64,000 nucleotides of DNA from Mycolicibacterium elephantis DSM 44368 (GCF_004014805.1 NZ_ATDN01000022.1:1-64000); one strand, 5' to 3'. Numbered from the stretch's first letter, positions 1 through 10,100 are shown. A program made the numbers and translations. Notes: generated from the letters alone by a model not told the origin.

Positions 1-42
1 GGGGGTCGAGGCGGGGACGGCACGAGAAGGGGGTGTCGGCAC

Positions 43-90
43 GAGATGGCGGCGTTGGCGGGAGATGGCGGCGTTGGCGCGAGATGGCAG
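43..90. repeat. 19-bp tandem repeat near window edge
   Basis: Two complete adjacent copies of a 19-bp unit (GAGATGGCGGCGTTGGCG plus G or C) occupy 43-61 and 62-80, with a partial third copy starting at 81. The region 1-229 shows no convincing gene of its own; it may hold the edge of something beyond the window. Confidence 0.7.
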
Positions 91-229
91 GGCGACACGG
101 GGTAGCTGGCCCGGCACGCGGTAGTAGTTGAGCGAAAGATTCGCTCATAGCTTGGCACTTGGGCATACATACCCCCGGAGCCGGCCGCGCCCAGAAGTGC
201 TTGTCACCCCTGGATGCCAGGGTGGCGTC

Positions 230-583
230 ATGGCAACCAAGAGAATCCTGCGCGGGATCGAACTGCGGTACGTGCTCACGCACAACCTCGACGTGCACGG
301 TGCAGCCAGCATCTACGACATGCTCGAACTGCTCGAATCTCAGGGTTTCGCCGTCGTCGGCAACCCGTCGAAAGCACTCTCCGATGCGTTGCGGTGGGAG
401 CTGCGCCGGGGCCGGGTCCGTCGGCTCCGCCGCGGCGTCTACGGCCCCGGCGCCATGCCCCGCTCCACCGCGTACCACATCCATCAGCGCGTGCTCGACC
501 TCTTCGACGAGGCCGCGCGACTGCGGGGTTTCGACGACGACGACCACTTCATGGACGCGTGGTTGAAATCCCTGCCCGCCTAG
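230..583 (+). CDS. small conserved protein with AbiEi-like winged-helix look
   Basis: A 117-residue protein, starting at the ATG at 230 because the protein-like part begins there; the 102 bases of open frame upstream read as arginine/proline-rich noise. The N-terminal half looks like a winged helix (SIYDMLELLES, KALSDALRWELRRG) followed by a basic strand with RRLRRGVYGPG. That RGVY signature is what AbiEi-family antitoxin or cullin-like domains of mycobacteria show, so DNA binding is inferred. No toxin-like partner is adjacent. The downstream gene is convergent and overlaps by 4 bp at 580-583. I do not recognise a characterised homologue. Confidence 0.6.
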   Translation: MATKRILRGIELRYVLTHNLDVHGAASIYDMLELLESQGFAVVGNPSKALSDALRWELRRGRVRRLRRGVYGPGAMPRSTAYHIHQRVLDLFDEAARLRGFDDDDHFMDAWLKSLPA

Positions 584-1176
584 GTCGACGGCCTCCAGCG
601 CTTGATGAAGTCCGTCTCCGGCCACTCCTCGTGGGCGGCCATCAACTCGTACATCGTTGCGCCGTCGATGGATTCGCGGATGATGTCGGCGTGCCCGGCG
701 TGGCGGCTGAGCTCCTCGATCAGATGCATCCCCACCCATCGCACGTCCCAGTGGCCGATGTCCTTGGGAAACCACGGCACCTCGGGCGGCACCGGCACCG
801 GCGTGTCGAGCGCCGCCGAGCCGAACACTCGCAGCGTCTCCGCGTTCTGCTGCTTCAACCCCTCCAACAACCCTGCGAGCGTCTCGTCTGAACGCATCAC
901 GTACTGGTCGGCGTACTCGGCCATGATCTCTTCCATCGGCCGCTCGTCTCTCGGCGGAAACTCCGGCGCGTACTTCGCGCGGTCCGTCCAGCCCTTCTGC
1001 ACGCCCGCCGCGTGCTTGACCAGCCCGCCGATCGACAGCGCGCTCACCGACGGCGTGGACCGCGCCTGCTCATCCGTCAGGCCGTAGGCCACCGCGAAGA
1101 ACGCGTTCTGCTGAAATGCGAGGAAGCTCAGTAGCGTTTCTCGTTCATCGGCTCCGGGTGGCGGCATTCCTGGCAT
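580..1176 (-). CDS. DinB-fold (DUF664-type) protein
   Basis: A 198-residue protein of the DinB/DUF664 four-helix-bundle superfamily. This superfamily includes metal-dependent thiol S-transferases (mycothiol, bacillithiol) and many uncharacterised actinobacterial members. Visible support is the helical N-terminus (ETLLSFLAFQQNAFF), the LVKHAAGVQKGW segment with one candidate metal His, and the late GMHLIEELSRHAGHADIIRE segment supplying the other histidines in the family spacing. It lies 6 bp downstream of a second, frameshifted DinB gene on the same strand, so the two form an operon. Substrate is unknown; a mycothiol-linked role is only an inference from the family. Confidence 0.8.
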   Translation of the reverse strand: MPGMPPPGADERETLLSFLAFQQNAFFAVAYGLTDEQARSTPSVSALSIGGLVKHAAGVQKGWTDRAKYAPEFPPRDERPMEEIMAEYADQYVMRSDETLAGLLEGLKQQNAETLRVFGSAALDTPVPVPPEVPWFPKDIGHWDVRWVGMHLIEELSRHAGHADIIRESIDGATMYELMAAHEEWPETDFIKRWRPST

Positions 1177-1182
1177 CGCTAT

Positions 1183-1697
1183 TCATCTCCTATGAGTCGA
1201 GTGGACGTAAAGATCTCGGATACAAGCTATTTCGGCGCCATGGTGAATCACCTCGCGGTTGATGTGCAACACCAGCATCGACATCGGATACTCGGCCCAC
1301 GGCCCCTCCGCCGGCCCGATCGGACGGTCCAGATCCTCCTCGGACAGCCCCCGCGCACCCGCGATCCAGCGGGCATACGCGTCGTCGAGCTGGCTCAACG
1401 CCGTCGCGGCGTCGGTCGCGTAGGGCCACGTCTCATAGCTCGCCTCCGGCCCGCCGAAGTGCGAGTAGTTGCGCACCGCGAGCACACCGACGATCACGTG
1501 CGCCAGCCGCCACGCGATCGTCGTGAACGGCGCCGGCTCCGGCGGTGGATACGCGAAATCGATCGACCCGTCGCGGCGCACCGTCCAGCACCCCGGCACC
1601 GGCTCCTCTCGTCGTCGCTGAGCCCGTCGAGGCGGGGGCGCAGCTGATGCGTCCAGTGAAAGTCGAGCTGGTCGGCGAACAACTCGGGAATCTTCAT
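1183..1697 (-). pseudogene. DinB-fold protein, frameshifted
   Basis: Two reading frames together make one DinB protein. The first starts at 1697 and reads MKIPELFADQLDFHWTHQLR through LDGLSDDE. The second carries EPVPGCW, IDFAYPPPEPAPFTTIAWRL and LVLHINREVIHHGAEIA to the stop at 1183. The frame breaks near 1606-1611, where the usual three residues between the DDE and EPVPGCW blocks are replaced by two bases, consistent with a deletion of one base modulo 3. The metal histidines are in the second frame, so an unsuppressed product would be inactive. It is either a real pseudogene or a sequencing error; the rest of both frames is undecayed. Confidence 0.75.
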
Positions 1698-1711
1698 GCC
1701 CCGATGCTTTC

Positions 1712-1745
1712 ACCGTTTTAGGACAGTTACGGTCCTATGACTGTC
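1712..1745. promoter_or_regulatory. overlapping dyads at divergent promoter
   Basis: The 39-bp gap between the DinB gene start (1697) and the ATPase ATG (1737) holds nested dyads: TAGGAC-N7-GTCCTA at 1719-1737, ACCGT/ACGGT arms at 1712-1733, and GACAGT/ACTGTC arms at 1722-1745. They overlap the start codon, as expected for an operator. The binding protein is unknown. Confidence 0.35.
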
Positions 1746-4577
1746 TGCGGCGCGTCCACGGGTCAGACTGTTGGGGTGGATTCGCTCGCCACCGCCGCAT
1801 CCGACCCGTCGCTGCGGGACGCCGCCGACGTCGCCGCCGAGCTGGGCGTCGACCCCGCCGTCGGGCTCACCTCCGCCGAGGCCGCGCGCCGACTCCGGGA
1901 GGACGGGCCCAACGAGCTGCGCGCCAAGCCCCCGGTTCCGTTGTGGCGCAAAATCCTTTCGCAGTTCCAGCATCCGCTGATCTACCTGCTGCTCGGCGCC
2001 GTCGCCATCTCGCTGATCGCCTGGGCGGCCGAGGGCGCCGTCGGCGTGCCGATCGACGCGACGGTGATCGCCGCCGTCGTGATCCTGAACGCCGCGCTCG
2101 GCCTGATCCAGGAGAGCCGGGCAGAGACCGCCGTGGCCGCCCTCAAGTCGATGACCGAGGCGTCCTCGACCGTGCTGCGCGACGGCGAGCTGCGCACGGT
2201 GCCGTCGCACGAACTCGTCCGCGGCGACATCCTCGTGCTCAACGAGGGCGACGCCGTCGGCGCCGACGCCCGGCTGCTGTTGGCGTCCGCGCTGCGGGTG
2301 CAGGAGGCGTCGCTGACCGGCGAGAGCGAGGCCGTCACCAAAGACCCGGCGACGCTGCCGCGTCGCGTCCCGCTCGGTGACCGCCAGGACATGGTCTACA
2401 AGGGCACCGCGGTGACCCAGGGCGTCGGCCGCGCGGTCGTGACCGCGACCGGGATGGCCACCGAGATGGGCGCCATCGCCGGGCTGCTCGAAGCCACCGA
2501 GGAGGACGCCAGCCCGCTGCAGAAGGAAATGGCCGGTGTCAGCAGGCTTCTCGGGATCACCGTCGTCGTCATCGCCGTCGTCGTCATGGTCGTCACCGCG
2601 GCCATCAACGAGGTGTCCACGGTGTCGGAGTTCGTCACCGTGCTGCTGCTCGGCGTGTCGCTGGCCGTCGCCGCCGTGCCCGAAGGCCTGCCGGCGATCC
2701 TGTCGGTCGTGCTGGCCATCGGCGTGCAACGGATGGCCGCGCGCAACGCCGTCGTCAAGAAGCTGCACTCGGTCGAAACGCTCGGGTCGGCCACCGTCAT
2801 CGCCTCGGACAAGACCGGCACCCTGACCAAGAACGAGATGACCATCCAGCGGATCCGCACGGCCTCCGGCGAGATCGAACTCACCGGCGTCGGTTACCAA
2901 CCCGACGGCACCGCGCTGCACAACGGCGGCGAGATCACCGACCCGGCGCTGGCCACCGAGGCGAGCATGGTCGTCGCCGGCGGCGCGCTGGCCAACAACG
3001 CCGCGCTGTACTGCCGCGACGGCCAGTGGGAGATCGAGGGCGACCCGACCGAGGCGGCGTTCCTCGTCGCGGCGCACAAGCTCGCCGACGCGACCGACCG
3101 CACGCAGCGCTACCACCGCGAAGGGGAGATCCCGTTCACCTCCCAGCGCAAGATGATGTCGGTGTTCTGCCGCGGCGACGACGACCGTCCCACACTGATC
3201 GCCAAGGGCGCCCCCGACGTGCTGCTGAACCATTGCGCGGCAATGCAAGTCGGCGACGACGTGGTGCCGCTCGACGACGCCCGCCGCGAGCGCGCGCTCG
3301 GCGACGTCGACGAGCTGTCGCGGCAGGCGTTTCGCACCCTCGCGGTCGCCTACCGCCGCGTCGACGACACCGAGGTGCACGACGGCGTCGACGAGGCGCT
3401 CGAACACGACCTGATCTACCTCGGCGTGGTGGGCATCATCGACCCGCCCCGCGACGAGGCCGCCGACGCGATCGCCGACGCGCGCCGCGCGGGCATCCGG
3501 GTGCTGATGATCACCGGCGACCATCCCGGCACCGCGGCCCGCATCGCCGAGGACCTGGGCATCGTCGAATCCGGCGCGTCGGCGATCACCGGGCAGCAGC
3601 TCGACGAGCTGTCCTGGCGCGAGTTGGTCGACGTGAGCGCCACGACCTCGGTCTATGCGCGGGTGGCGCCGCAGCACAAGCTGCGCATCGTCGACGCGCT
3701 GCAGTCGCAGGGCCACGTCGTCGCGATGACCGGAGACGGCGTCAACGACGCGCCGGCGCTGAAGTCCGCCGACATCGGCGTCGCGATGGGCATCACCGGA
3801 ACCGAGGTGACCAAGGAAGCCGCCAAAATGGTTCTGGGCGATGACAATTTCGCGACCATCGTCGCCGCGGTGCGCCAGGGCCGCATCATCTTCGACAACA
3901 TCAAGAAGTTCGTGCGCTACCTGCTCTCGTCGAACATGGGCGAGGTCTTCACGGTGTTCTTCGGGGTGCTGTTCGCCGGCTTCATCGGGTTGACCGCCGC
4001 GCCCGGCGAGGCCGTCGTGGTGCCGCTGCTGGCCACCCAGATCCTGTGGATCAACCTGGTCACCGACTCCACCCCGGCGCTGGCGATGGGGGTCGATCCC
4101 GAGATCGACGACGTGATGAGGCGCCCGCCGCGGCGGTTGACCGACCGCATCATCGACCGGCAGATGTGGGCGGGCATCATGTCCATCGGCCTGGTGATGG
4201 CCGCGGTCACGCTGCTGACCATGGACATGTTTCTGCCCGGCGGGCTGATCGAGGGGTCGGACTCGCTGGAGGTGGCGCGCACCGCGGGGTTCACGACGCT
4301 GGTGTTCGCGCAGCTGTTCAACACGTTCAACTCGCGCTCGGAGACCACCAGCGCGTTCCACCGGCTGTTCAGCAACCCGTGGTTGTGGGCGGCGGTGGCG
4401 GTCGGCGCGATGGCGCAGGTCGCGGTGGTGCACCTGCCGTTGCTGCAGGCCGCGTTCGGCACGACCGGCCTGGACCTCGCGCACTGGGCCGCGGCGATCG
4501 CGATGGCCTCGGCGGTGCTGTGGTTCGACGAGGTGCGCAAGGTGATCCTGCGCCTCAGCGGACGGGCCTTGTCCTAA
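1737..4577 (+). CDS. P2-type cation-transporting ATPase
   Basis: A 946-residue membrane pump of the P2 (SERCA/PMA-like) class, which moves cations across the plasma membrane using an aspartyl-phosphate intermediate. The order is N-terminal cation-ATPase domain (LTSAEAARRLREDGPNELR), actuator TGES at 194-197, PEGLP of transmembrane helix 4, phosphorylation motif DKTGT with Asp358, nucleotide-domain KGAP at about 490, and hinge TGDGVNDAP from Thr665. The NLVTD segment then matches transmembrane helix 6 of Ca/Na pumps. PEGLP plus NLVTD favours calcium or sodium over heavy metals. M. tuberculosis CtpF is the nearest type I can name. A GTG at 1776 is an alternative start. The WYL regulator downstream may control it. 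Confidence 0.92.
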   Translation: MTVCGASTGQTVGVDSLATAASDPSLRDAADVAAELGVDPAVGLTSAEAARRLREDGPNELRAKPPVPLWRKILSQFQHPLIYLLLGAVAISLIAWAAEGAVGVPIDATVIAAVVILNAALGLIQESRAETAVAALKSMTEASSTVLRDGELRTVPSHELVRGDILVLNEGDAVGADARLLLASALRVQEASLTGESEAVTKDPATLPRRVPLGDRQDMVYKGTAVTQGVGRAVVTATGMATEMGAIAGLLEATEEDASPLQKEMAGVSRLLGITVVVIAVVVMVVTAAINEVSTVSEFVTVLLLGVSLAVAAVPEGLPAILSVVLAIGVQRMAARNAVVKKLHSVETLGSATVIASDKTGTLTKNEMTIQRIRTASGEIELTGVGYQPDGTALHNGGEITDPALATEASMVVAGGALANNAALYCRDGQWEIEGDPTEAAFLVAAHKLADATDRTQRYHREGEIPFTSQRKMMSVFCRGDDDRPTLIAKGAPDVLLNHCAAMQVGDDVVPLDDARRERALGDVDELSRQAFRTLAVAYRRVDDTEVHDGVDEALEHDLIYLGVVGIIDPPRDEAADAIADARRAGIRVLMITGDHPGTAARIAEDLGIVESGASAITGQQLDELSWRELVDVSATTSVYARVAPQHKLRIVDALQSQGHVVAMTGDGVNDAPALKSADIGVAMGITGTEVTKEAAKMVLGDDNFATIVAAVRQGRIIFDNIKKFVRYLLSSNMGEVFTVFFGVLFAGFIGLTAAPGEAVVVPLLATQILWINLVTDSTPALAMGVDPEIDDVMRRPPRRLTDRIIDRQMWAGIMSIGLVMAAVTLLTMDMFLPGGLIEGSDSLEVARTAGFTTLVFAQLFNTFNSRSETTSAFHRLFSNPWLWAAVAVGAMAQVAVVHLPLLQAAFGTTGLDLAHWAAAIAMASAVLWFDEVRKVILRLSGRALS

Positions 4578-4597
4578 GACTGTGGCAGTCTGCGGAT

Positions 4598-5554
4598 GTG
4601 TCCGAAACGACGAGCCGGGTGCTGCAGCTGCTCGGGCTGCTGCAGTCGCGGCGGGTGTGGACGGGCGAGGAGCTCGCCGAACGGCTCGGGGTGACCACCC
4701 GCAGCGTGCGTCGCGACGTGGAACGGCTGCGCGAGCTCGGCTATCCCGTGCACGCCAGCAAGGGCCACGGCGGCGGATACCAGCTCGGCGCGGGTGCGGC
4801 GTTGCCGCCGTTGCTGCTCGACCCCGACGAGGCCGTCGCGGTGGCGGTGTGTCTGCGGCTGGCCGCGGGCGGGACGATCGCCGGGGTGGGGGAGTCGGCG
4901 CTGCGGGCGCTGTCCAAGCTCGACCAGGTGATGCCGTCGCGGCTGCGGTCGCAGGTGTCCGCGGTGCACGACGCGACCGTCACGCTCACGTCGCCGTCGC
5001 CGGATTCGCCCGTCGAGCCCGAGGTGCTGATGACGTTGGCCCGCGCCAGCCGCGACCACGAACACGTCAGCACCTCCTACGTCGACATCCGCGGTAACGC
5101 CACCCAGCGTCGGCTCGAGCCCTACCAATTGGTGACCACCGGCCGGCGCTGGTATCTGCTGGCCTACGACCGCGATCGGCAGGACTGGCGCAGCCTGCGG
5201 TTGGACCGGATGTCGAACGTGCGCGCGCTGGGGACGACGTTCGTTCCGCGCGACGCGCCCGATGCAGCCAGCTATGTGCGACGGTCGATCAGCAGCTCGC
5301 CCTACCGTTACGTCGCCCGGGTGCGCTATCAGGCGCCGGAAGAGGTTGTGGCTCAGCGTTTCCCACCGGCGTCGGTGACGATCGAGCCCGACGGACCCGA
5401 CGCGTGCATCGTCACCGCCGGCGCCGACGACCCCGAACGCATGGTGCTGTACTTCGCGGCCGTCGGCGCCGATTTCGAGGTGCTCGAGCCGCCCGACGTG
5501 GTGCGTGCGGTGAAGGCCGTCGCGCAGCGGCTGAGGCGGGCAGTTGCCCACTGA
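4598..5554 (+). CDS. HTH-WYL transcriptional regulator
   Basis: A 318-residue regulator. Residues 1-60 form a DeoR-type helix-turn-helix (TGEELAERLGVTTRSVRRDV), and the centre carries a WYL ligand-sensing domain with LEPYQLVTTGRRWYLLAYD; a WCX-like C-terminal extension follows. WYL proteins bind nucleic acids or nucleotide ligands and often control stress genes; PafB and PafC are mycobacterial examples, though this is a stand-alone gene. The GTG at 4598 is chosen because it begins the HTH directly, 20 bp after the ATPase stop, which makes co-transcription likely. A 60-bp palindrome starts 2 bp after its stop codon. Confidence 0.88.
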   Translation: MSETTSRVLQLLGLLQSRRVWTGEELAERLGVTTRSVRRDVERLRELGYPVHASKGHGGGYQLGAGAALPPLLLDPDEAVAVAVCLRLAAGGTIAGVGESALRALSKLDQVMPSRLRSQVSAVHDATVTLTSPSPDSPVEPEVLMTLARASRDHEHVSTSYVDIRGNATQRRLEPYQLVTTGRRWYLLAYDRDRQDWRSLRLDRMSNVRALGTTFVPRDAPDAASYVRRSISSSPYRYVARVRYQAPEEVVAQRFPPASVTIEPDGPDACIVTAGADDPERMVLYFAAVGADFEVLEPPDVVRAVKAVAQRLRRAVAH

Positions 5555-5556
5555 CC

Positions 5557-5616
5557 GCGAGCAGACGTGAAAACCCCCTTTTCCGCGTAGTTTTGGGGGT
5601 TTTCGCGTCTGCTCGC
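5557..5616. repeat. 60-bp palindromic element, copy 1
   Basis: The 20-base left end GCGAGCAGACGTGAAAACCC is answered by an inverted right end (GGGTTTTCGCGTCTGCTCGC with one arm mismatch). It lies between convergent genes, 2 bp after the WYL stop. Frame 1 is open for 20 codons on both strands. It is followed by a short GCTAGGGG-type tandem run (5617-5650) that supplies the stop of the next gene. Confidence 0.9.
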
Positions 5617-5642
5617 GCTAAGGGCGCTAGGGGGCTAGGGGG

Positions 5643-6197
5643 CTAGGGGGAGGTGATGCCCAGCTTCTCGGCGAGCACCAGAAACGCCGCGGCATACGGG
5701 TTGTCGGCGGTGTCGGCGCTGAGCCGCTGCCAGTCCAGGCGCTCGCGCACCGCGCGCACCGCGGGCAGCAGCGCCGAGAAGTCGCAGTTGTGCTCGTTGA
5801 GCGAGTTGAGCTTTTCCGCCATCACGTACGTCGGCGCCAGCACCTTCATCCGGATCGCGAGCACGTCATACTCCTCGGCGCTGTTGATGGTGTCGGCGTC
5901 GACCGGCACGCCGTTGAGTCGGTGCAGCACGTCGATGACGAAGTCGTCCTCGACGCAGGCCTTGAACAACCAGTCCTCGGGGGTGCGCTCGATGGTGAAG
6001 CCGGCCTTCTCGAGCGTCAGCGCGGCGGCTTCGGTGTCGGGTTCGGCGACGACGAAATCCACGTCGTGCACCGGTTCGGGGCCGCCGAACACCCACAGCG
6101 CGTAGCTGCCGCCGAGGGCGAAGTCGGGCCCGTGGTCGCGCAGCGCCGACGCGGCGCGCCGAAGCGCGTCGCGCAGATCGTCGTTTCGTGCGGGCAC
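5643..6197 (-). CDS. nucleotidyltransferase-fold protein
   Basis: A 184-residue protein with the core signature of the polymerase-beta nucleotidyltransferase superfamily: GGSYALW followed after about 12 residues by VHDVDFVV, the glycine-rich loop plus acidic pair that binds metal and nucleotide. A third acidic strand, VIDVLHRL, follows. Such AbiEii-like or DUF-type proteins include toxins that modify tRNA and uncharacterised housekeeping members. No antitoxin is adjacent, so a toxin role is not supported. The GTG at 6197 is preferred because a CAGGAGCG ribosome site precedes it; longer upstream extension reads into noise. The gene diverges from the EEP hydrolase. Confidence 0.72.
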   Translation of the reverse strand: MPARNDDLRDALRRAASALRDHGPDFALGGSYALWVFGGPEPVHDVDFVVAEPDTEAAALTLEKAGFTIERTPEDWLFKACVEDDFVIDVLHRLNGVPVDADTINSAEEYDVLAIRMKVLAPTYVMAEKLNSLNEHNCDFSALLPAVRAVRERLDWQRLSADTADNPYAAAFLVLAEKLGITSP

Positions 6198-6242
6198 ATC
6201 GCTCCTGAGGGCTCGGCGGTCATTGTGGGTACATGAGTACCC

Positions 6243-7010
6243 ATGCGGATGGCGACCTTCAACATCCTGCACGGACGCAGCGTGCACGACGGCGTGGTCG
6301 AGCAGGACCGGCTCGTCGAGGCCGTCAAGATGCTCGACGCCGACATCCTGGCGCTGCAGGAAGTCGACTTGGACCAGCCGCGGTCGGGTAAGACGGATCT
6401 CACCGCGATCGCCGCGGAGGCGATGGGCGCGCTGAGCCACCGGTTCGTCGCCGCGATCTCCGGCACGCCCGACGCGACGTGGATGGCCGCGACCGGTGAC
6501 GAGCAGCCCGGCACCGCTGCCTACGGCATCGCGCTGCTGTCGCGGTTTCCCGCGGAGAACTGGCAGGTGTTGCGGCTGCCGCGGATCCCGATGCGGTTTC
6601 CGATGTATCTGCCGGGGCCGAACCGGGTGAAGGTGGTGGACGAGGAGCCGCGCGCGGCGATGGTGGGTCGGCTGGACACGCCGCTGGGTCCGTTGACGGT
6701 CGCGAACACGCATCTGTCGTTCGTGCCGGGGTGGAACCGCGTGCAACTGCGCCACCTGCTGCGCGATCTGCGCGGGTTTGCCTCGCCGGCGGTGCTGATG
6801 GGGGATCTGAACCTGACGCCGGGCCCGGTGCGACGCTGGAGCGGGTTGCGGGCGCTGGCGCAGGGGATGACGTTTCCCGCCGAGGCGCCGACCCGCCAGC
6901 TCGACCACATCCTCACCGACGACTCGAGTCTGCGCGTCGAGCGGTGCTGCGCGCCGCTGTTGCCGGTGTCGGATCACCGCGCGCTGCTGGTCGACGTGTC
7001 GCGGTCGTGA
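6243..7010 (+). CDS. endonuclease/exonuclease/phosphatase family protein
   Basis: A 255-residue protein with all the blocks of the EEP fold: FNILHG near the N-terminus, LQEVDLDQPRSG supplying the metal-binding Glu, VANTHLSF, LMGDLNLTPGP, LDHILTDDS and the terminal VSDHRALLVD with the catalytic Asp-His. The family cleaves phosphodiester or phosphomonoester bonds in nucleic acids, lipids or inositol phosphates. No signal peptide or DNA-binding extension is visible, so the substrate is open. It starts at the ATG at 6243. A 60-bp palindrome lies 26 bp after the stop. Confidence 0.88.
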   Translation: MRMATFNILHGRSVHDGVVEQDRLVEAVKMLDADILALQEVDLDQPRSGKTDLTAIAAEAMGALSHRFVAAISGTPDATWMAATGDEQPGTAAYGIALLSRFPAENWQVLRLPRIPMRFPMYLPGPNRVKVVDEEPRAAMVGRLDTPLGPLTVANTHLSFVPGWNRVQLRHLLRDLRGFASPAVLMGDLNLTPGPVRRWSGLRALAQGMTFPAEAPTRQLDHILTDDSSLRVERCCAPLLPVSDHRALLVDVSRS

Positions 7011-7036
7011 GGCGGTGTCGGCGGTCCTGTCCCCCG

Positions 7037-7096
7037 GCGAGCAGACGCGAAATCGCCCTCAAACCGGCGTATCGAGGGGATTTCGCGTCTGCTCGC
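7037..7096. repeat. 60-bp palindromic element, copy 2
   Basis: The most diverged copy. It keeps the GCGAGCAGACGCGAAAT / ATTTCGCGTCTGCTCGC arms; the change from AAAA to AAAT is compensated on the opposite arm. It lies 26 bp after the EEP gene stop. The 20-codon frame is open. Confidence 0.88.
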
Positions 7097-7140
7097 GGTG
7101 TTGCTCACCCCAATGGGGTCGGCGCACATAGGGTATTGGC

Positions 7141-10100
7141 GTGCGGGTGATTTCGGCCGAGTCGACGGAGCTGTTCGTCGGGCCGCCGCACGCGCCGCTG
7201 CAGCTGGTGCGGGTCACCTATACCGACGGCGGCGAGACCGTGCGCGTCGACGGCGACGGGCTGAGCGGGCACGCGCCGACCGCCGCCGGTGACGGCAGCG
7301 TCGAAGTCGCGGTGACGGTCACCGACCCGGTCGTGGGCCAGCAGCGGCGAGCGCGCGTCGTCGCAGGCGAGACCGTGAGCCCGTTCGTGTTCACCGTCGC
7401 CGAGCCCGGCTGGACGATGTACATGATCAGCCACTTCCACTACGACCCGGTCTGGTGGAACACCCAGGCCGCCTACACCAGCGTGTGGAGCGAGGACCCG
7501 CCGGGCCGGGCGCGGCAGACCAACGGCTTCGACCTGGTGCGCGCCCACCTCGAAATGGCCCGCCGCGAACCGGAATACAAGTTCGTGCTCGCCGAGGTCG
7601 ACTACCTCAAGCCGTACTGGGACACCCATCCCGAGGACCGCACCGACCTGCGCCGCTTCATCGCCGACGGTCGCGTCGAGATCATGGGCGGCACCTACAA
7701 CGAACCCAACACCAACCTCACCAGCCCCGAGACGACGATCCGGAACTTCGTGGCGGGCATGGGATTTCAACGCGGGGTGCTCGGCGCCTCGCCTGAGACC
7801 GCCTGGCAGCTCGACGCGTTCGGCCACGATCCGCAGTTTCCCGGTATGGCCGCCGACGTCGGGTTGACGTCGAGTTCCTGGGCGCGCGGGCCGCATCACC
7901 AGTGGGGCCCGATGGCCGGCGGCGGTGATCCGGAGCGGATGCAGTTCTGCAGCGAGTTCGAGTGGATCGCGCCGTCCGGGCGCGGGCTGCTGACGCACTA
8001 CATGCCCGCGCACTACTCGGCCGGCTGGTGGATGGACTCCGCGGCCACGCTCGCCGACGCCGAGGCCGCGACGTACGAGTTGTTCACCTCGCTGAGGAAG
8101 GTCGCGCTGACCCGCAACGTGCTGCTGCCGGTGGGCACCGATTACACGCCACCGAACAAGTGGGTCACCGACATTCACCGCGACTGGAACGCCCGCTACA
8201 CCTGGCCGCGGTTTGTCTGCGCGCTGCCGCGGGAGTTCTTCGCCGCGGTGCGCCGCGAACTGGGCGAGCGTGGCGTCGCCGCGTCGCCGCAGACCCGCGA
8301 CATGAACCCGATCTACACCGGCTGCCACGTGTCCTACATCGACACCAAACAGGCCAATCGGGCCGCCGAGGACGCGGTGCTGGACGCGGAGAAGTTCGCG
8401 GTGTTCGCCGGCCTGCTCGGCGGCGCGACCTATCCGCACGCCGCGCTGGCCAAGGCGTGGGTGCAGCTGGCCTACGGCGCCCACCACGACGCGATCACCG
8501 GCTCGGAATCGGATCAGGTGTACCTCGACCTGCTGACCGGCTGGCGCGACGCCTGGGAGCAAGGCCGGACCGCCCGCGACAACGCGTTGGCGCTGTTGTC
8601 CAGTGCGATCGACGGCGACGTCGTCGTGTGGAATCCGCTGGCGCACAAGCGCAGTGACCTCGTCACCGCCCGGCTCCCGGAGGCGGGTGGGGTGCGGGTG
8701 CTGGACTCCGACGGCGCCGAGCTGCCCACCCACGTCACCCATGGCGGTCGCTGTGTCAGTTGGCTGGCCCGTGATGTGCCGTCGCTGGGATGGCAGTCGT
8801 ATCGGCTGCGGCCCGATGAGACGGCCGCGGGCTGGGAGCCGGTCGACGGCGTGAGCATCGGCAACGGGCACTACCGGCTCACCGTGGACCCGTCGCGCGG
8901 TGGCGGCGTCTGCTCGTTGCAAGAGGGCGGTCGTGAGCTGATCGCCGACGGCCGGGTCGGCAACGAATTGGCCGTCTACGACGAGTATTCCGCGCATCCC
9001 GAGGCCGGCGAGGGCCCGTGGCATCTGCTTCCGAAGGGCCCCGTCATCACCTCGGCGGCCGCGCCCGCGCGTGTGCAGGCCTATCGCGGTCCGCTGGGGG
9101 AGCGGATCGTCGTCGAGGGCGAGATCGATGCGGGCGAGATGGACCCGCCCCGAAAGGGACAAAAGGGCGGAAAAGTGCGAGTGGATTCCGCCGAAACGTC
9201 GGTCTCGGCGCTGCTGCGCTACACGCAGACCGTGACGCTCTGGCACGGTGTCGCGCGGGTGGACTGTCAGACGACGATCGACGGGTTCACCGGCGCCGAT
9301 CGCCTGCTGCGGGTGCGCTGGCCGTGCCCGGTGCCGGGCGCGCTGCCGGTCAGCGAGGTCGGCGACGCGGTGATCGGGCGCGGGTTCGGCCTGCTGCACG
9401 ACGGATCCGACACGGCCGTCGACTCCGCCAAACACCCGTGGACACTGGACAATCCGGCATACGGCTGGTTCGGGCTGTCGTCGGCGGTGCGGGTCCGGGT
9501 CGGCGACGGGGTGCGCGCGGTGTCGGTGGCCGAGGTGGTGGCGCCGACGGAAGCCGGCTCGGCCGAGCTGGCGCGTGAGTTGGTGGTCGCGCTGGTGCGG
9601 TCGGGCGTCACCGCGACGTGCAGCAGCGCGGACAAGCCGCGCTACGGCGACCTGAGCGTCGACTCCAACCTGCCCGACACCCGCATCGCGCTCGGCGGGC
9701 CCGACGAAAATGCCTTCACCGCCGCGGTTTTGGCCGAGGCCGACGCGGGCTACACCGAGGAGCTCAAACGCCAGCTGTACACCACCGGGACGGCCAGGGT
9801 GTGGGTGCCGCCCGTCGCGCCGCTGGCCGACACCTGGGTGCCCAGCGCCGACGTGCGCCACGTGCGCGCGCTGCCCGTGCTGATCGTCGCGGCCTCGGCG
9901 CTGGGCGCGGCGGTGTCGGGGGTGGTCGAGGACCTCGGCGACTTCGAGATCGTCGTCGACCAGGCGGCCCCAGCCGGCCTCGAGCCGTTCGACGCGCGCA
10001 CCGTCGCGGTCCTCAACCGCGGAATGCCGGGCTTCGCCGTGGAATCCGACGGCACCCTGCACATGTCGCTGATGCGGTCGTGTACCGGGTGGCCGTCGGG

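Noticed and set aside
128..229. Upstream extension of the first small gene
   Set aside because: The extra 34 residues are low-quality and the protein-like part starts at 230.
1710..4484. Long minus-strand open frame opposite the P-type ATPase
   Set aside because: Arg/Gly/His/Asp-rich composition with no family motifs; a shadow of the GC-rich codon pattern of the plus-strand ATPase. The same applies to long frames opposite the mannosidase, rpoB, rpoC, fusA and the molybdopterin gene.
230..6197. Toxin-antitoxin pair from the AbiEi-like and AbiEii-like genes
   Set aside because: They are 5 kb apart with unrelated genes between, so they do not form a paired system.
6198..6977. N-terminal extension of the nucleotidyltransferase-like gene
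   Set aside because: The frame is open but lies opposite the EEP hydrolase and reads as Arg/His-rich shadow sequence.
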